64,000 nt of DNA from an uncultured Bacteroides sp. (lineage in GTDB: Bacteria > Bacteroidota > Bacteroidia > Bacteroidales > Bacteroidaceae): NCBI RefSeq assembly GCF_963678845.1, contig NZ_OY787466.1, positions 496,001 through 560,000 on the forward strand, in the 5' to 3' direction. The notes under the pieces are model-generated. The model had not been told where the DNA came from and did not search any database. It was given only the letters and a program-made list of their open reading frames with translations. Shown one piece after another: positions 32,617-41,779 of this stretch (position 1 is its first letter; each line of letters begins with the position of its first letter). The translations under genes and the position numbers were made by a program.

Positions 32617-33588
32617 TTAATGAAGATTCATTTCATCTGAAAGTTTAAAGCCACGGAGAAACTCATCAATGGCAAGTCGTTTCTTCCCCGCCAACTGAAG
32701 GGATTTGATGGACAGATATCCGTTTTTAACAGCTACGTGCAGATAGGTTTTACCGTCTGTTTGTATGCTGCCCGGAATGTTTGTATGTTCTTTTTCTATC
32801 TTTTCTGTTTCAAAGACTTTCATTGCAAGAGGTGCTTCTTCTCCGTTGTGAAGTTCTGTCCATGCGGCAGGGTAGGGCGATAGTCCGCGGATAAAGTCAT
32901 AAGTCTGCTTCACATTTCCCGACCAATTAATGCGGCACGTCTCTTTAAAGATTTTCGGTGCAGGGCGTAACTCTGTGGGTTGAACCATATCTTCCTGAGG
33001 GATTGGCTTTACACGATCTTCAAGAATAGCATCTACTGTTTCAATAACCAGTTTACCTCCCAGTACCATTAGTTTATCGTGTACCACTTCCACATTATCC
33101 GTGTCGGCTATTGGAATATGCACTTGCTGAATAACTTTACCTGTATCTATTGCTTGCTGAAGGAAGAAGGTGGTAATGCCTGTTTCTGTATCTCCATTAA
33201 TTACAGCCCAGTTAATTGGAGCTGCTCCACGGTATTGCGGAAGTAGGGATGCATGTAAATTAAATGTACCCAGGCGAGGCATTGCCCAAACCACTTCGGG
33301 CAGCATGCGGAAGGCCACTACAATTTGCAGGTCGGCTTTCCATTCCCCAAGAGCTTCTATGAATGATTCATCCTTAAGTTTTTCCGGTTGAAGCAGGGGA
33401 AGATTCTGTTCCAGGGCATATTGCTTTACGGGTGAGAACTGAACCTTATGTCCTCGTCCGGCAGGTTTGTCGGGCATTGTGATTACACCCACCACATTAT
33501 ATCCACCTTCAACAAGGCATTTGAGGGATTCCACGGCAAAGTCGGGCGTTCCCATATATACTATTCTCAGGTTTTTCTTTTCCATCAC
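32617..33588 (-). CDS. fmt: Methionyl-tRNA formyltransferase
   Basis: A 323-residue enzyme of normal length. The N-terminal formyltransferase domain starts IVYMGTPDFAVESL. The active-site region has N110, H112 and the SLLPQYRGAAPINWA loop (114-128) with D148 in AIDTGKV, the conserved triad that transfers the formyl group from 10-formyl-tetrahydrofolate. The C-terminal tRNA-binding domain (about 205-315) includes YDFIRGLSPYPAAWTEL. It formylates initiator Met-tRNA. The ClC gene lies 45 bp upstream on the same strand. Confidence 0.96.
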   Translation of the reverse strand: MMEKKNLRIVYMGTPDFAVESLKCLVEGGYNVVGVITMPDKPAGRGHKVQFSPVKQYALEQNLPLLQPEKLKDESFIEALGEWKADLQIVVAFRMLPEVVWAMPRLGTFNLHASLLPQYRGAAPINWAVINGDTETGITTFFLQQAIDTGKVIQQVHIPIADTDNVEVVHDKLMVLGGKLVIETVDAILEDRVKPIPQEDMVQPTELRPAPKIFKETCRINWSGNVKQTYDFIRGLSPYPAAWTELHNGEEAPLAMKVFETEKIEKEHTNIPGSIQTDGKTYLHVAVKNGYLSIKSLQLAGKKRLAIDEFLRGFKLSDEMNLH

Positions 33589-33633
33589 TTTTTGTTTCTT
33601 TTTATGTGCGCCTTTAATATCTTATTTATCAGG

Positions 33634-35424
33634 TTAATCTTCAGAGAAGTGTACCAGCAATTGTCTGTATGAATTGAAGATCTTTGATTTGGAAACGAAT
33701 CCCACATATTTTCCTTCTTCATCAACTACTGGCAGATTCCATGCATGAGTTTCATCGAAAGTGTGCATCACCTGTTCCATAGAGTCGGCCACTAATAATT
33801 TGGCAGGAACAGATATCATTAGCTTGCTTACTGTAAAACGATGATAAAGCTCTTGTCTGAACATTATTTTTCGTATGTCATCAAGTAAAACAACACCTTT
33901 CAGAATTCCATTATTATCAACCACCGGGAATAGATTTCTTTTCGCTTTAGAAATAACCTTTACCAGCTCTGCCAGATCCATATCAGGAGATACTTGCTCG
34001 AAATCCGTTTCAACAACATTCTCCATCTTCATCAGCGTAAGCACTGTTTTATCTTTATGGTGAGTAAGAAGTTGTCCCTTCTTGGCCAAACGCATGGAAT
34101 AAAGACTATGAGGTTCAAAGATAATAATTGTAAGATAAGAACTTACTGAGCAAATCATCAAAGGAAGAAAAAGGTCGTATCCTCCAGTTAGCTCAGCAAT
34201 AAGGAAGATTCCCAGCAATGGAGCATGCATAACTCCAGCCATAACTCCGGCCATTCCCATCAGTGCAAAATTCTTTTCGGGTAAATCAATAAAGAATCCC
34301 AGTTCATTTGAAAGATGAGAAAAGACAAATCCAGCAATACAACCTAAAAACAAACTAGGTGCAAAGATACCACCACAACCTCCACCTCCGTTGGTGGCAG
34401 TTGATGCAAAGACTTTAAATACTATAATAAGGAATAAATAGACTAATAACAAATGATTGTTTCCGTAGAAAAGAGAATTATTCATCACTGTTTGCCATTC
34501 TCCTGAAGCTGCTCCTTTAAGTAAAAGGTTGATAGTATCATATCCTTCACCATAGAGAGGCGGGAAGAGGAAGATCAGAACACTTAGCATAAATCCGCCA
34601 AGCGCAAGTTTCTTGTAGGGCCCGTCTAACTTACTGAAAATTGTTTCCACAGAATTAGATGCACGTGTGAAATACAAAGATACGAGTCCGCAGAATATTC
34701 CTAAAAATATAACGTAAGGAATACGCTTCATATCAAAAGCCTGGTCTAGATTAAACTTAAACATAGCTTCCGTGCCCATGAAGATATAGGATACTGTGGC
34801 TGCTGTAACTGAAGATATTAAAAGAGGAAGGAGTGAAGCCATGGTAAGGTCAATCATTAGCACTTCCAGCGTAAATACTACTCCGGCAATGGGCGCTTTG
34901 AAGATTCCTGCAACTGCCCCGGCAGCTCCGCATCCAATGAGTAACATCAATGTTTTGTGCTCCATCTTGAACATGCTTCCCAGATTGGAACCAATGGCAG
35001 AACCGGTAAGTACAATTGGTGCTTCGGCTCCTACAGACCCGCCGCATCCGATGGTTATGGCACTGGCAATGGTTGATGACCAGATATTGTGTCTTTTAAT
35101 TCTGCCCTGTCTCCGTGAAATGGAATAGAGAATTTTGGTCACACCGTGACTAATGTCATCTTTCACTATATTACGCACAAAGAGACCGACTAATAAAATA
35201 CCTACAACCGGATAAACCAGGTAAAGGTAGTTAGCCTCTGTGGCGTTAAAGTTATCTGTCAGGAAATTCTGAATCAGATGAATCAGGAATTTTAGAACTA
35301 AAGCAGCAAAAGCAGTACAGACTCCTACTACAAAACTCAGTAAAAGGATAAATTGTTTTTCCTTTATATGATTCTCGCGCCAAATAATGAAACGCTGTAA
35401 TAAGCTTATTTTTTCTGTTCTCAT
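33634..35424 (-). CDS. ClC-family chloride channel/transporter with CBS domains
   Basis: A 596-residue membrane protein. The ClC core (about 20-450) shows GCGGSVGAEAPIVLTG, the equivalent of the GREGP motif with its gating glutamate, and GGGGCGGIFAPSLFLG, the GxFxP motif that lines the anion pathway. Two CBS domains follow (about 460-590: LFPVVDNNGILKGVVLLDD, then WNLPVVDEEGKYVGFVSKS), which bind adenine nucleotides in relatives and regulate activity. Whether it is a channel or a proton antiporter cannot be told. It lies between fmt and a sugar transferase gene on the same strand. Confidence 0.92.
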   Translation of the reverse strand: MRTEKISLLQRFIIWRENHIKEKQFILLLSFVVGVCTAFAALVLKFLIHLIQNFLTDNFNATEANYLYLVYPVVGILLVGLFVRNIVKDDISHGVTKILYSISRRQGRIKRHNIWSSTIASAITIGCGGSVGAEAPIVLTGSAIGSNLGSMFKMEHKTLMLLIGCGAAGAVAGIFKAPIAGVVFTLEVLMIDLTMASLLPLLISSVTAATVSYIFMGTEAMFKFNLDQAFDMKRIPYVIFLGIFCGLVSLYFTRASNSVETIFSKLDGPYKKLALGGFMLSVLIFLFPPLYGEGYDTINLLLKGAASGEWQTVMNNSLFYGNNHLLLVYLFLIIVFKVFASTATNGGGGCGGIFAPSLFLGCIAGFVFSHLSNELGFFIDLPEKNFALMGMAGVMAGVMHAPLLGIFLIAELTGGYDLFLPLMICSVSSYLTIIIFEPHSLYSMRLAKKGQLLTHHKDKTVLTLMKMENVVETDFEQVSPDMDLAELVKVISKAKRNLFPVVDNNGILKGVVLLDDIRKIMFRQELYHRFTVSKLMISVPAKLLVADSMEQVMHTFDETHAWNLPVVDEEGKYVGFVSKSKIFNSYRQLLVHFSED

Positions 35425-35432
35425 ATTTTATA

Positions 35433-36848
35433 TTACATACCTTTACCGGTAAGTATTGTTCTAATTGTATATATTAAAATTTTTATATCTATGCCTAAAG
35501 AGCGGTTTTCCAGATATATCAGGTCATATTGCAGACGTTCAATCATCTTATCTACCGTGTTTGCATATCCGTATTTTACCATGCCCCAGGAGGTAATGCC
35601 TGGTTTTACAGATAACGTCTGATAAAAGTAGGGAGCTTTGCAAATAACTTGATCCACATAGAATTTTCTTTCAGGGCGTGGACCTACTAATGACATCTCT
35701 CCTTTTAGAATGTTCCAAAACTGTGGAAGCTCATCCAGACGATATTTTCGTAATATTTTTCCAATATTTGTTACCCTGCTGTCATTCTCACAGGATAATT
35801 GTGGGTTCCCATTTTCTGCATCCATTTTCATAGTTCTGAATTTAATCATCGAAAATGGTTTTCCTCTATAGCCAAGCCTTTCCTGAACGTAAAAAATGCT
35901 TCCCGGAGAATCTTTTTTTATCTTCCATGCTATCCAGGCAAAGAGCGGAGACAATAGTATCAGGGCTCCGGCAGCTATAATCCGGTCAAGCGCTTTTTTA
36001 ATATTCTTTTCTCCTTCAGACATATTATCTCTTGTAACCTCAATCATGGGTGTGCCATATATTGCCGACATTTTTACTTTACGGGCTAATACGCTGTTCT
36101 CTAAAGTGATAGCCTTTATTGGGAGATTATAGTGGTAGAGACCGTTTAGCAATTCAAATAGTTCCTTCTCATTGGTAGAATCAGGCGCTACAATAATTTC
36201 TTCGATACCCTGCTCCCTGATAATCTTTCCGATATCGTCCCACTTTCCCACCGGTTTGTCTTTTATTATACAAGTATCTTTCCCGATGTCGATAAAGCCT
36301 GTTATAAGATAACCAAGAGACTGTGGCTGAGAATCGAGCTCTGCTGCAAGTTTCTGTGCACGTTCTCCTGCTCCTACAATGAGGGTGCTGAATCCAGCTT
36401 TTCTATTGTGTATCTTTTTTGTCAGTTTTTGGGTGATTAGCGCCCGTATGGCATATGTAAAAAGAAACTGCCCTAAAAAAAGTATGCCTAACAATTTGTA
36501 ATAGACCTTATAATCTCTGGGTAAATCATTTATTACTATTGCAAAGAAAACAATAAGTACACCGATTTCTACAGATACTAAGGTTTTGTTAAGCTCAAAT
36601 AATCTGGACTTTTTCATTGGATTATTATAATACCCTGAGAAATAGTATAGTAATAACCAAAATAGAGGGATAAAAACCTGTTCGGCTAATATCTTTTCTG
36701 AAAAAAGATAAGAGGCTAAATTGTCAAAACCAAGGGAAGAAGCAATATAGTCATATCGATAAATATTTGTCAGGAGCCAGATAACATTGGCTGCTATATA
36801 ATCTCCTGAAAGATACTTTATAAGTTGTTTCCTTTGGCTTATTTTCAT
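35433..36848 (-). CDS. Exopolysaccharide polyprenyl-phosphate sugar transferase
   Basis: A 471-residue protein with four to five hydrophobic segments in the first 130 residues, a nucleotide-binding-like middle (STLIVGAGERAQKLAAELDS) and a C-terminal bacterial sugar transferase domain. The domain starts with a membrane helix (AAGALILLSPLFAWIAWK), then YVQERLGYRGKPFSMIKFRT, LRKYRLDELPQFWNILKGEM and SLVGPRPERKFYVD. It is of the WcaJ/undecaprenyl-phosphate glucose phosphotransferase type, which loads the first sugar on the lipid carrier for capsule or exopolysaccharide. No other capsule genes are near. It lies 14 bp from the tsaC-like gene and 8 bp from the ClC gene. Confidence 0.9.
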   Translation of the reverse strand: MKISQRKQLIKYLSGDYIAANVIWLLTNIYRYDYIASSLGFDNLASYLFSEKILAEQVFIPLFWLLLYYFSGYYNNPMKKSRLFELNKTLVSVEIGVLIVFFAIVINDLPRDYKVYYKLLGILFLGQFLFTYAIRALITQKLTKKIHNRKAGFSTLIVGAGERAQKLAAELDSQPQSLGYLITGFIDIGKDTCIIKDKPVGKWDDIGKIIREQGIEEIIVAPDSTNEKELFELLNGLYHYNLPIKAITLENSVLARKVKMSAIYGTPMIEVTRDNMSEGEKNIKKALDRIIAAGALILLSPLFAWIAWKIKKDSPGSIFYVQERLGYRGKPFSMIKFRTMKMDAENGNPQLSCENDSRVTNIGKILRKYRLDELPQFWNILKGEMSLVGPRPERKFYVDQVICKAPYFYQTLSVKPGITSWGMVKYGYANTVDKMIERLQYDLIYLENRSLGIDIKILIYTIRTILTGKGM

Positions 36849-36862
36849 TAACAGATCCTCTT

Positions 36863-37432
36863 TTATTCCCGAATTACTTTAATAACTCCTCCTCTTCCAA
36901 GCTTAATTATGCTGGATGGTTTGGCTGGAGAAAGATCATCCTGTTTGTACTTTACAATATAATCTACAGCAGATTTTATGTCCTCACTGATTTCGCTAAA
37001 ATTAGCAGGAGAGGGCTGTCCGCTTATATTCGCTGAGGTAGAAACAATAGCTTTTCGGAACCGTTGGCACAGTTGGTGGGAGAATTTCTCATTTGTAACA
37101 CGAATGCCCACACTTCCGTCTTCCGCTAACAGATTTGGGGCCATGTTGCGGGCTCCATCATAAATAATAGTCAGTGGCTTTTCTGCCAAATCAATCAAGT
37201 CCCAGGCTACTTCGGGTACATCGCTTACATAAAAGTCTACTTTTACAGATGTATCTACCAAGACAATCAGAGCTTTACTATCAGTACGCTTTTTTATGTC
37301 GTATACTTTACGAACGGCGTCAGGATTAGTGGCGTCACAACCAATTCCCCAGATTGTATCTGTGGGGTAAAGGATAACTCCTCCTTCATTCATTATCCGG
37401 CAAGCTTCCTTTATATCTTCTGAAAATTCCAT
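36863..37432 (-). CDS. L-threonylcarbamoyladenylate synthase (TsaC/YrdC family)
   Basis: A 189-residue single-domain YrdC protein starting at the ATG at 37432. A longer frame to 37519 would overlap the ROK gene and lacks similarity. Key segments are GGVILYPTDTIWGIGCDA, VYDIKKRTDSKALIVLVD with the KxR substrate-binding motif, VGIRVTNEKFSHQLC and IVSTSANISGQPSP. It makes threonylcarbamoyl-AMP from threonine, bicarbonate and ATP, the first step of the t6A tRNA modification. It lacks the extra Sua5 domain. Confidence 0.9.
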   Translation of the reverse strand: MEFSEDIKEACRIMNEGGVILYPTDTIWGIGCDATNPDAVRKVYDIKKRTDSKALIVLVDTSVKVDFYVSDVPEVAWDLIDLAEKPLTIIYDGARNMAPNLLAEDGSVGIRVTNEKFSHQLCQRFRKAIVSTSANISGQPSPANFSEISEDIKSAVDYIVKYKQDDLSPAKPSSIIKLGRGGVIKVIRE

Positions 37433-37490
37433 ATATGTATTATGTATAGTTGCTGCAAAAATACACAATACATTTATGGAATCAAAATTT

Positions 37491-38696
37491 TTAGTTCTCG
37501 AACATTCGGGTGCGGGCAATCATACATGCTCCTATAATACCTGCTTTGTCTTTTAGTTTAGACGTGATAATGGTCGAATCTTTGTTGACAAGATTCAAAG
37601 AGTACTTGCGAATAGACGTTTTTATTGGCTGTGTGATATAATCACCAGTAACTGAAACTATGCCTCCGATAATAACCATTTCAGGATTAAATATATTAAT
37701 TAGTCCTGCAATTTGTTTTCCTAGTTTCTGGCCAACTTCTTCCACAATGTCTATGCAAAGCATATCTTCTTTTTTTACCGCATCAAGAATATCATTCAGT
37801 GTTACTGTTTCGCCATTTAAAACTTTATCGGAAAGAACAGAACTGGCTCCTCCTTTTATTCGTTCTATAAGCATTCGGTGCATTGCTGATCCGGATGCTT
37901 CAGTTTCAAGACAGCCTTTTTTGCCACAATGACAGATAATTTCGTTGTCGTAAGTGCTTATATGGCCAAATTCACCTGAGAAGCCGGATTTTCCAGTGTA
38001 TACTTTCCCGTCGATGATAATACCAATGCCAAGTCCCCAGCTGATATTGACAAAGATAATATTTTTCTCACTGTTTACTCCTCCCACCATATATTCACCG
38101 TATGTCATGGCACGGGTATCATTGTCTATAGTTACTCTGAAAGATAACTTCTCTGACAGAATTTCGGCCAAAGGACGTTCTTCAAAATAGAACATGCTAT
38201 AACTGTAACCCGATTCTGGATTGACTCGCCCTGAAATATTTACATTAATATTGAGAATCTTATCTTTTTCAATAGGTAACTTCTTAATGAAATTGAGGAT
38301 TAACTGACAGAGTTTATTGAGTGACTCTGCGGTATTTTCAAAAGTATATGGGATATTCATTTTAAGTTCCACCATATCTCCCTTGAAATTGATCAGGCCA
38401 ATATTTATATCATACTGCTTAATATCTACTCCGATAAAATATCCGGAGTTAGGATTTAAACCGTATAAGTTGGGATGACGACCTCCGCTGGTTTCCAGTT
38501 TGCCGTAATCATTAATAAATCCCTCTTCGCACATCTCACTAATAAATTTAGTGACAGTTGGGACGCTAAGATCTACTTCTTTAGAGAGGTCGGTAATGGT
38601 TGAATTGCCATTATAAATATAATGATTAATAATTCTCTTTTTGATAAGGGCATTTTTTGTTCCTTTCTCGAGCTCTTCTAAAAATTGCTTGTTCAT
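37491..38696 (-). CDS. ROK-family transcriptional regulator
   Basis: A 401-residue protein with an N-terminal winged helix-turn-helix (about 12-70: KKRIINHYIYNGNSTITDLS, then VPTVTKFISEMCEEGFI) and a ROK sugar-kinase-like body. The body shows GVDIKQYDINIGLINF, NDTRAMTYGEYMVG, SGEFGHISTY and the zinc site CHCGKKGCLETEASG. ROK repressors of the NagC/XylR/Mlc type sense sugars or sugar phosphates. The target is unknown; a dyad in its upstream region (38831-38887) is a candidate site. No sugar operon is adjacent, so it probably acts elsewhere. Confidence 0.9.
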   Translation of the reverse strand: MNKQFLEELEKGTKNALIKKRIINHYIYNGNSTITDLSKEVDLSVPTVTKFISEMCEEGFINDYGKLETSGGRHPNLYGLNPNSGYFIGVDIKQYDINIGLINFKGDMVELKMNIPYTFENTAESLNKLCQLILNFIKKLPIEKDKILNINVNISGRVNPESGYSYSMFYFEERPLAEILSEKLSFRVTIDNDTRAMTYGEYMVGGVNSEKNIIFVNISWGLGIGIIIDGKVYTGKSGFSGEFGHISTYDNEIICHCGKKGCLETEASGSAMHRMLIERIKGGASSVLSDKVLNGETVTLNDILDAVKKEDMLCIDIVEEVGQKLGKQIAGLINIFNPEMVIIGGIVSVTGDYITQPIKTSIRKYSLNLVNKDSTIITSKLKDKAGIIGACMIARTRMFEN

Positions 38697-38830
38697 AAGT
38701 TGTGGATGTTTCGTATAATAAAAGCAGATATAAAAATCAATGCTATTTCTTTTATGTCGAGCAAAGATAGTAATACTTTTATTATATGAATGACATTTCT
38801 ATTAAATATTTATTAATATAACCAAAGTTG

Positions 38831-38887
38831 TCTCTATATTCATATTTACTATTTCTTGTATCTGTGTTATAAATATGGATATAGAGA
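38831..38887. repeat. 17-bp imperfect inverted repeat upstream of ROK gene
   Basis: TCTCTATATTCATATTT (38831-38847) pairs with 38871-38887 at 16 of 17 positions, with a 23-nt loop. It lies between the VOC gene stop and the ROK start and could be a terminator for the former or an operator for the latter. Confidence 0.55.
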
Positions 38888-38945
38888 TAATGTATACTAG
38901 TGCATTTTATGTGTTTTTGTTTTTAATTAGATTGTTATGGAATAA

Positions 38946-39323
38946 TTATTTTAGTGGTAATATTTCTATCCAATACCCATCTGGATCATTTATAAAATAT
39001 AGGCCCATCTCCGTATTTTCATAGCATACACAACCCATTTCTTTATGGCATTTGCGCACTTCATCGTAATTGCCCGGTACCCGTAGGCAAAGGTGGATTT
39101 CATTTTCGCCCAAGTTGTAAGGTTCTTTACGGTCTCTAAGCCAAGTGAGTTCCAAACTAAAACTGGTTGTTTCGTCTGTTAGATATACTAGGATGAAGGA
39201 ACCGTCGCTTGCAGAATGACGTCTGGCCTCTTTTAGTCCAAGAGCTTTGGCATAAAATTCAATGCTCTTTTCCAGATTTAATACATTGAAATTAAAATGA
39301 TCAAATCTACTTTTTATTTCCAT
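38946..39323 (-). CDS. Glyoxalase I-like VOC-family protein
   Basis: A 125-residue protein from the ATG at 39323; the longer frame to 39386 overlaps the upstream gene and is rejected. It shows the paired beta-alpha-beta-beta-beta units of the VOC superfamily, with metal-ligand positions seen in FDHFNFNV (His), SLELTW (Glu), IHLCLRV (His) and GYWIEILPLK (Glu). The full H-E-H-E set favours lactoylglutathione-lyase-like chemistry (methylglyoxal detoxification), though the thiol cofactor in this group is unclear. It lies 47 bp downstream of an MBL-fold gene on the same strand. Confidence 0.82.
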   Translation of the reverse strand: MEIKSRFDHFNFNVLNLEKSIEFYAKALGLKEARRHSASDGSFILVYLTDETTSFSLELTWLRDRKEPYNLGENEIHLCLRVPGNYDEVRKCHKEMGCVCYENTEMGLYFINDPDGYWIEILPLK

Positions 39324-39370
39324 AATTCTATTTTTTTTAATTAGTCTGTAATTCTTTCTTCTTTTTAATG

Positions 39371-40093
39371 TTAGATCGTTATGCATTCTCCCCTATGTGT
39401 CCATTTTATGGATTTGCATCTTTTTGTTTCTGCATAGAGAGCGAAAGCGGCAGCTTTTATATATGCTTCATCAAAATGCATGGGAGCGAAAGTATCTGTT
39501 TGTATCTGGTTAATGAATTGTTCGGCTCCTCTCGTATAGTCCTTTCCTAATCGGGGATCAACAGGAAACATTGCCAGGTCTAAATGGTTAACGTCATTGA
39601 CAATCAGTTTAAGTTCATTTAGATAGTTAGTTTCGTATCCCTGAGATTCCTCAATTGAGCATTCCTCATTCCAGTGCCAGTTGTTTAAGTCTCCTGCGTG
39701 AAAAAGTTGTTTTCCTTCTGTCTGGATGAGAAAGGATATTCCAATATCAGTAGACCCATAAGCCTTGATAATCAGAAAGTTGTCCTTGTAAGTTTCTAGT
39801 TTATTCAGATAAGTAGCGTCTTTTTTAGTTGCTAAACCTGATTCCAGAATATCTTGAGAAAAGATATATTGAATATCATCTCTTTGCTGTTTCCAAAGAA
39901 GAATCTCCGGGTTGAAATGATCGGGATGGGAATGTGAGGATAATACGTAAATTTTTCCCGGACGATGGAGTAGATATGAATGTATATATCCTTTTTCGGA
40001 GGGCTTGATTGTATCCTCATAATAATCTATAATGATGGTGAATAAATCACATTCCAATGCAAAACAGCTGTGGTAAATATAGGTTAGTTTCAT
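39371..40093 (-). CDS. MBL-fold metal-dependent hydrolase
   Basis: A 240-residue protein of the metallo-beta-lactamase fold. It starts MKLTYIYHSCFALE, the usual first strand pair of the UlaG-like branch. The metal motif is SSHSHPDHFNP (52-62), and further ligands are likely in LFHAGDLNNWHW and APMHFDEAY. These bind two metal ions for hydrolysis of a phosphoester or lactone. Substrate unknown. It is upstream of the VOC gene on the same strand and divergent from msrA. Confidence 0.82.
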   Translation of the reverse strand: MKLTYIYHSCFALECDLFTIIIDYYEDTIKPSEKGYIHSYLLHRPGKIYVLSSHSHPDHFNPEILLWKQQRDDIQYIFSQDILESGLATKKDATYLNKLETYKDNFLIIKAYGSTDIGISFLIQTEGKQLFHAGDLNNWHWNEECSIEESQGYETNYLNELKLIVNDVNHLDLAMFPVDPRLGKDYTRGAEQFINQIQTDTFAPMHFDEAYIKAAAFALYAETKRCKSIKWTHRGECITI

Positions 40094-40253
40094 TGCCTTT
40101 GGGTTTTTAGTTACCTGATATTGGCGAAGTGCCTTTATGACAAAGGTATAAATTTTGAAAACAATTATAGTTTCATTACTGTTTATTTTGGATGTTTTTA
40201 AGAATAATCAAGTATATTTGCCGTAAGAACTAAATAAAAAATGCAATAACAAT

Positions 40254-40781
40254 ATGGAAGAATTTAAGATAAAAGAGAATGAAGTGGTTTCGGGTGATAG
40301 AACTGAAATTGCAATCTTTGCCGGAGGGTGTTTCTGGGGTGTTGAACATTTGATGAAAACTGCTCCTGGAACTATTTCTGTGGAATCGGGATATATAGGT
40401 GGTAAGAAAGAGAATCCTTCTTACGAGGAAGTTTGCCGTCATGATACGGGGCATGCTGAAGCGGTAAGAATTATTTTTGATCCGGCCAAGACTACTTATG
40501 AAGAGCTGACCAAGTTGTTTTTTGAGATTCACAATCCAGAACAAGAAGATGGTCAGGGACCAGATCTCGGTGATCAATACCGCTCGGAGATTTTTTATAC
40601 TACTCCGCAACAAAAAGAAACAGCAGAAAAAATAATCAATATTCTTACAGAAAAAGGATATCATGTGGTGACAAAGGTTACTCCGGCTACAAAATTCTGG
40701 AAAGCAGAGGAGTATCACCAGAATCATTATGAACTTCGGGGTACAGAGCCTTATTGTCACATATATACTAAGAAGTTTTGA
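40254..40781 (+). CDS. msrA: Peptide-methionine (S)-S-oxide reductase MsrA
   Basis: A 175-residue enzyme. The catalytic motif is GGCFWGVEHL with Cys26. Further family segments are VESGYIGGKKENPSYEEVCR, TGHAEAVRIIFDP, FFEIHNPEQEDGQGPDLGDQ, YRSEIFYTTPQQ and a C-terminal EEYHQNHYEL. It reduces S-methionine sulfoxide in oxidised proteins. There is no fused MsrB domain and no signal peptide, so it is a cytoplasmic stand-alone form. It is a single-gene unit, with a terminator shared with the convergent gene at 40891-40929. Confidence 0.95.
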   Translation: MEEFKIKENEVVSGDRTEIAIFAGGCFWGVEHLMKTAPGTISVESGYIGGKKENPSYEEVCRHDTGHAEAVRIIFDPAKTTYEELTKLFFEIHNPEQEDGQGPDLGDQYRSEIFYTTPQQKETAEKIINILTEKGYHVVTKVTPATKFWKAEEYHQNHYELRGTEPYCHIYTKKF

Positions 40782-40890
40782 TTTGATTGCTAAGATAAAG
40801 AAATGGCTTGTCCTTTTTTAGCCTGGATTTTGGCTTGCTATTAGATAGTGTCAATAAAGGATTTTACACTAGTGATAAATAGTAAAAAAG

Positions 40891-40929
40891 AAGGAGAAGA
40901 TTTGTTGTGAATAACAGAATCCTCTCCTT
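40891..40929. terminator. Hairpin between msrA and PEGA lipoprotein gene
   Basis: A 12-bp inverted repeat with one mismatch (40891-40902 / 40918-40929) lies between convergent genes, with a TTTATTTT tail on the plus strand and an A-rich left flank giving T's on the minus strand. Confidence 0.7.
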
Positions 40930-40943
40930 TATTTTATTGTAGA

Positions 40944-41441
40944 CTATTGGTTGATCTTTACTAAATGCTGAATCATTGACGCTGGAATATCTTTGATGTC
41001 TTTTATTTCCAGAGAAGCCTGTGTCTGACCATCTTTCTTTTCCAATGTTTCGTTTACAATTTCTTTCTCTAATCTGTACATAGCACCAGTTGCGGGGTCA
41101 ACAATAAGTATACCGATAAGTCCTCCAAAAAGAAGGTTTCCGAAATACCATCCATTAAGGTTGCATTTTACAGGGATAGATTTTGCTTCATAACCATCCA
41201 TTGTTAGTTTAAGTACGTAAGACTGACTGCCGAAGAAGCCACTTCCCGATTTTAGATAGATTGTTGTAGGGGATAGGCCTTCGTAAACAGTTGCTCCTCT
41301 TTTGTCTGTAACTTCTACCTTTACTCCGTTAGGGTTTGTATTTACTGTTAATGGCCAGTTACTTTTGCTTACGATTGAAGCACAGCTGGAGAAGAGGCAG
41401 ATAAATGCTGCAACGAATAGCGATTTAGTGAAATTTTTCAT
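40944..41441 (-). CDS. PEGA-domain lipoprotein
   Basis: A 165-residue lipoprotein with lipobox LFSSC (Cys20). After WPLTVNTNPNGVKVEVTDKR it continues with TVYEGLSPTTIYLKSGSGFF and YVLKLTMDGYEAKSIPVKCN, the PEGA beta-sandwich pattern. A short hydrophobic stretch (WYFGNLLFGGLIGILIVDPA) follows and resembles the ends of small surface proteins with this domain. Function unknown; PEGA domains are thought to bind surface polymers. It is transcribed alone. Confidence 0.78.
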   Translation of the reverse strand: MKNFTKSLFVAAFICLFSSCASIVSKSNWPLTVNTNPNGVKVEVTDKRGATVYEGLSPTTIYLKSGSGFFGSQSYVLKLTMDGYEAKSIPVKCNLNGWYFGNLLFGGLIGILIVDPATGAMYRLEKEIVNETLEKKDGQTQASLEIKDIKDIPASMIQHLVKINQ

Positions 41442-41672
41442 TTGTTAAATAGGTTTTTAATTATCCAAAATATGAAAAGTTATTCATATAATATATATTT
41501 TACAAAATAATGGAAAATAATTTAAATATTAAAATTTTTATTGAATTATTTTCTTTGCAATTTTTACTTTAATAGGAAAACTAAACTTATAGATTAGTTG
41601 TTATTCAATTAAAGAGCTATTTTTTTTTAGTCTGTAAAGTGATAATAATGTATGTAAGTAGTTGTTTCTGTG

Positions 41673-41747
41673 ATGAAAATATTGTTTTTCTTTATTGTTT
41701 CCTTAGTTGTGTTTTCCTCCTGTAGTGCGAGCGTGAGACTTAAATGA
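41673..41747 (+). pseudogene. Detached lipoprotein signal peptide upstream of thioredoxin
   Basis: A 24-codon frame encodes MKILFFFIVSLVVFSSCSAS then VRLK and TGA. It is a complete lipoprotein signal with lipobox FSSC. The thioredoxin frame starts 32 bp after this stop in another frame. In the signal frame the codons after the TGA stay open (KEFEYAKNETK) up to the thioredoxin start. Periplasmic TrxP-type thioredoxins of Bacteroides carry an N-terminal signal, so this looks like a separated 5' end, by a nonsense change plus a frameshift, or else an independent micro-protein. Confidence 0.5.
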
Positions 41748-41779
41748 AAAGAATTTGAATATGCAAAAAATGAAACCAA

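Noticed and set aside
40230..40760. 176-residue minus-strand frame
   Set aside because: Antisense to msrA, which carries all family motifs.
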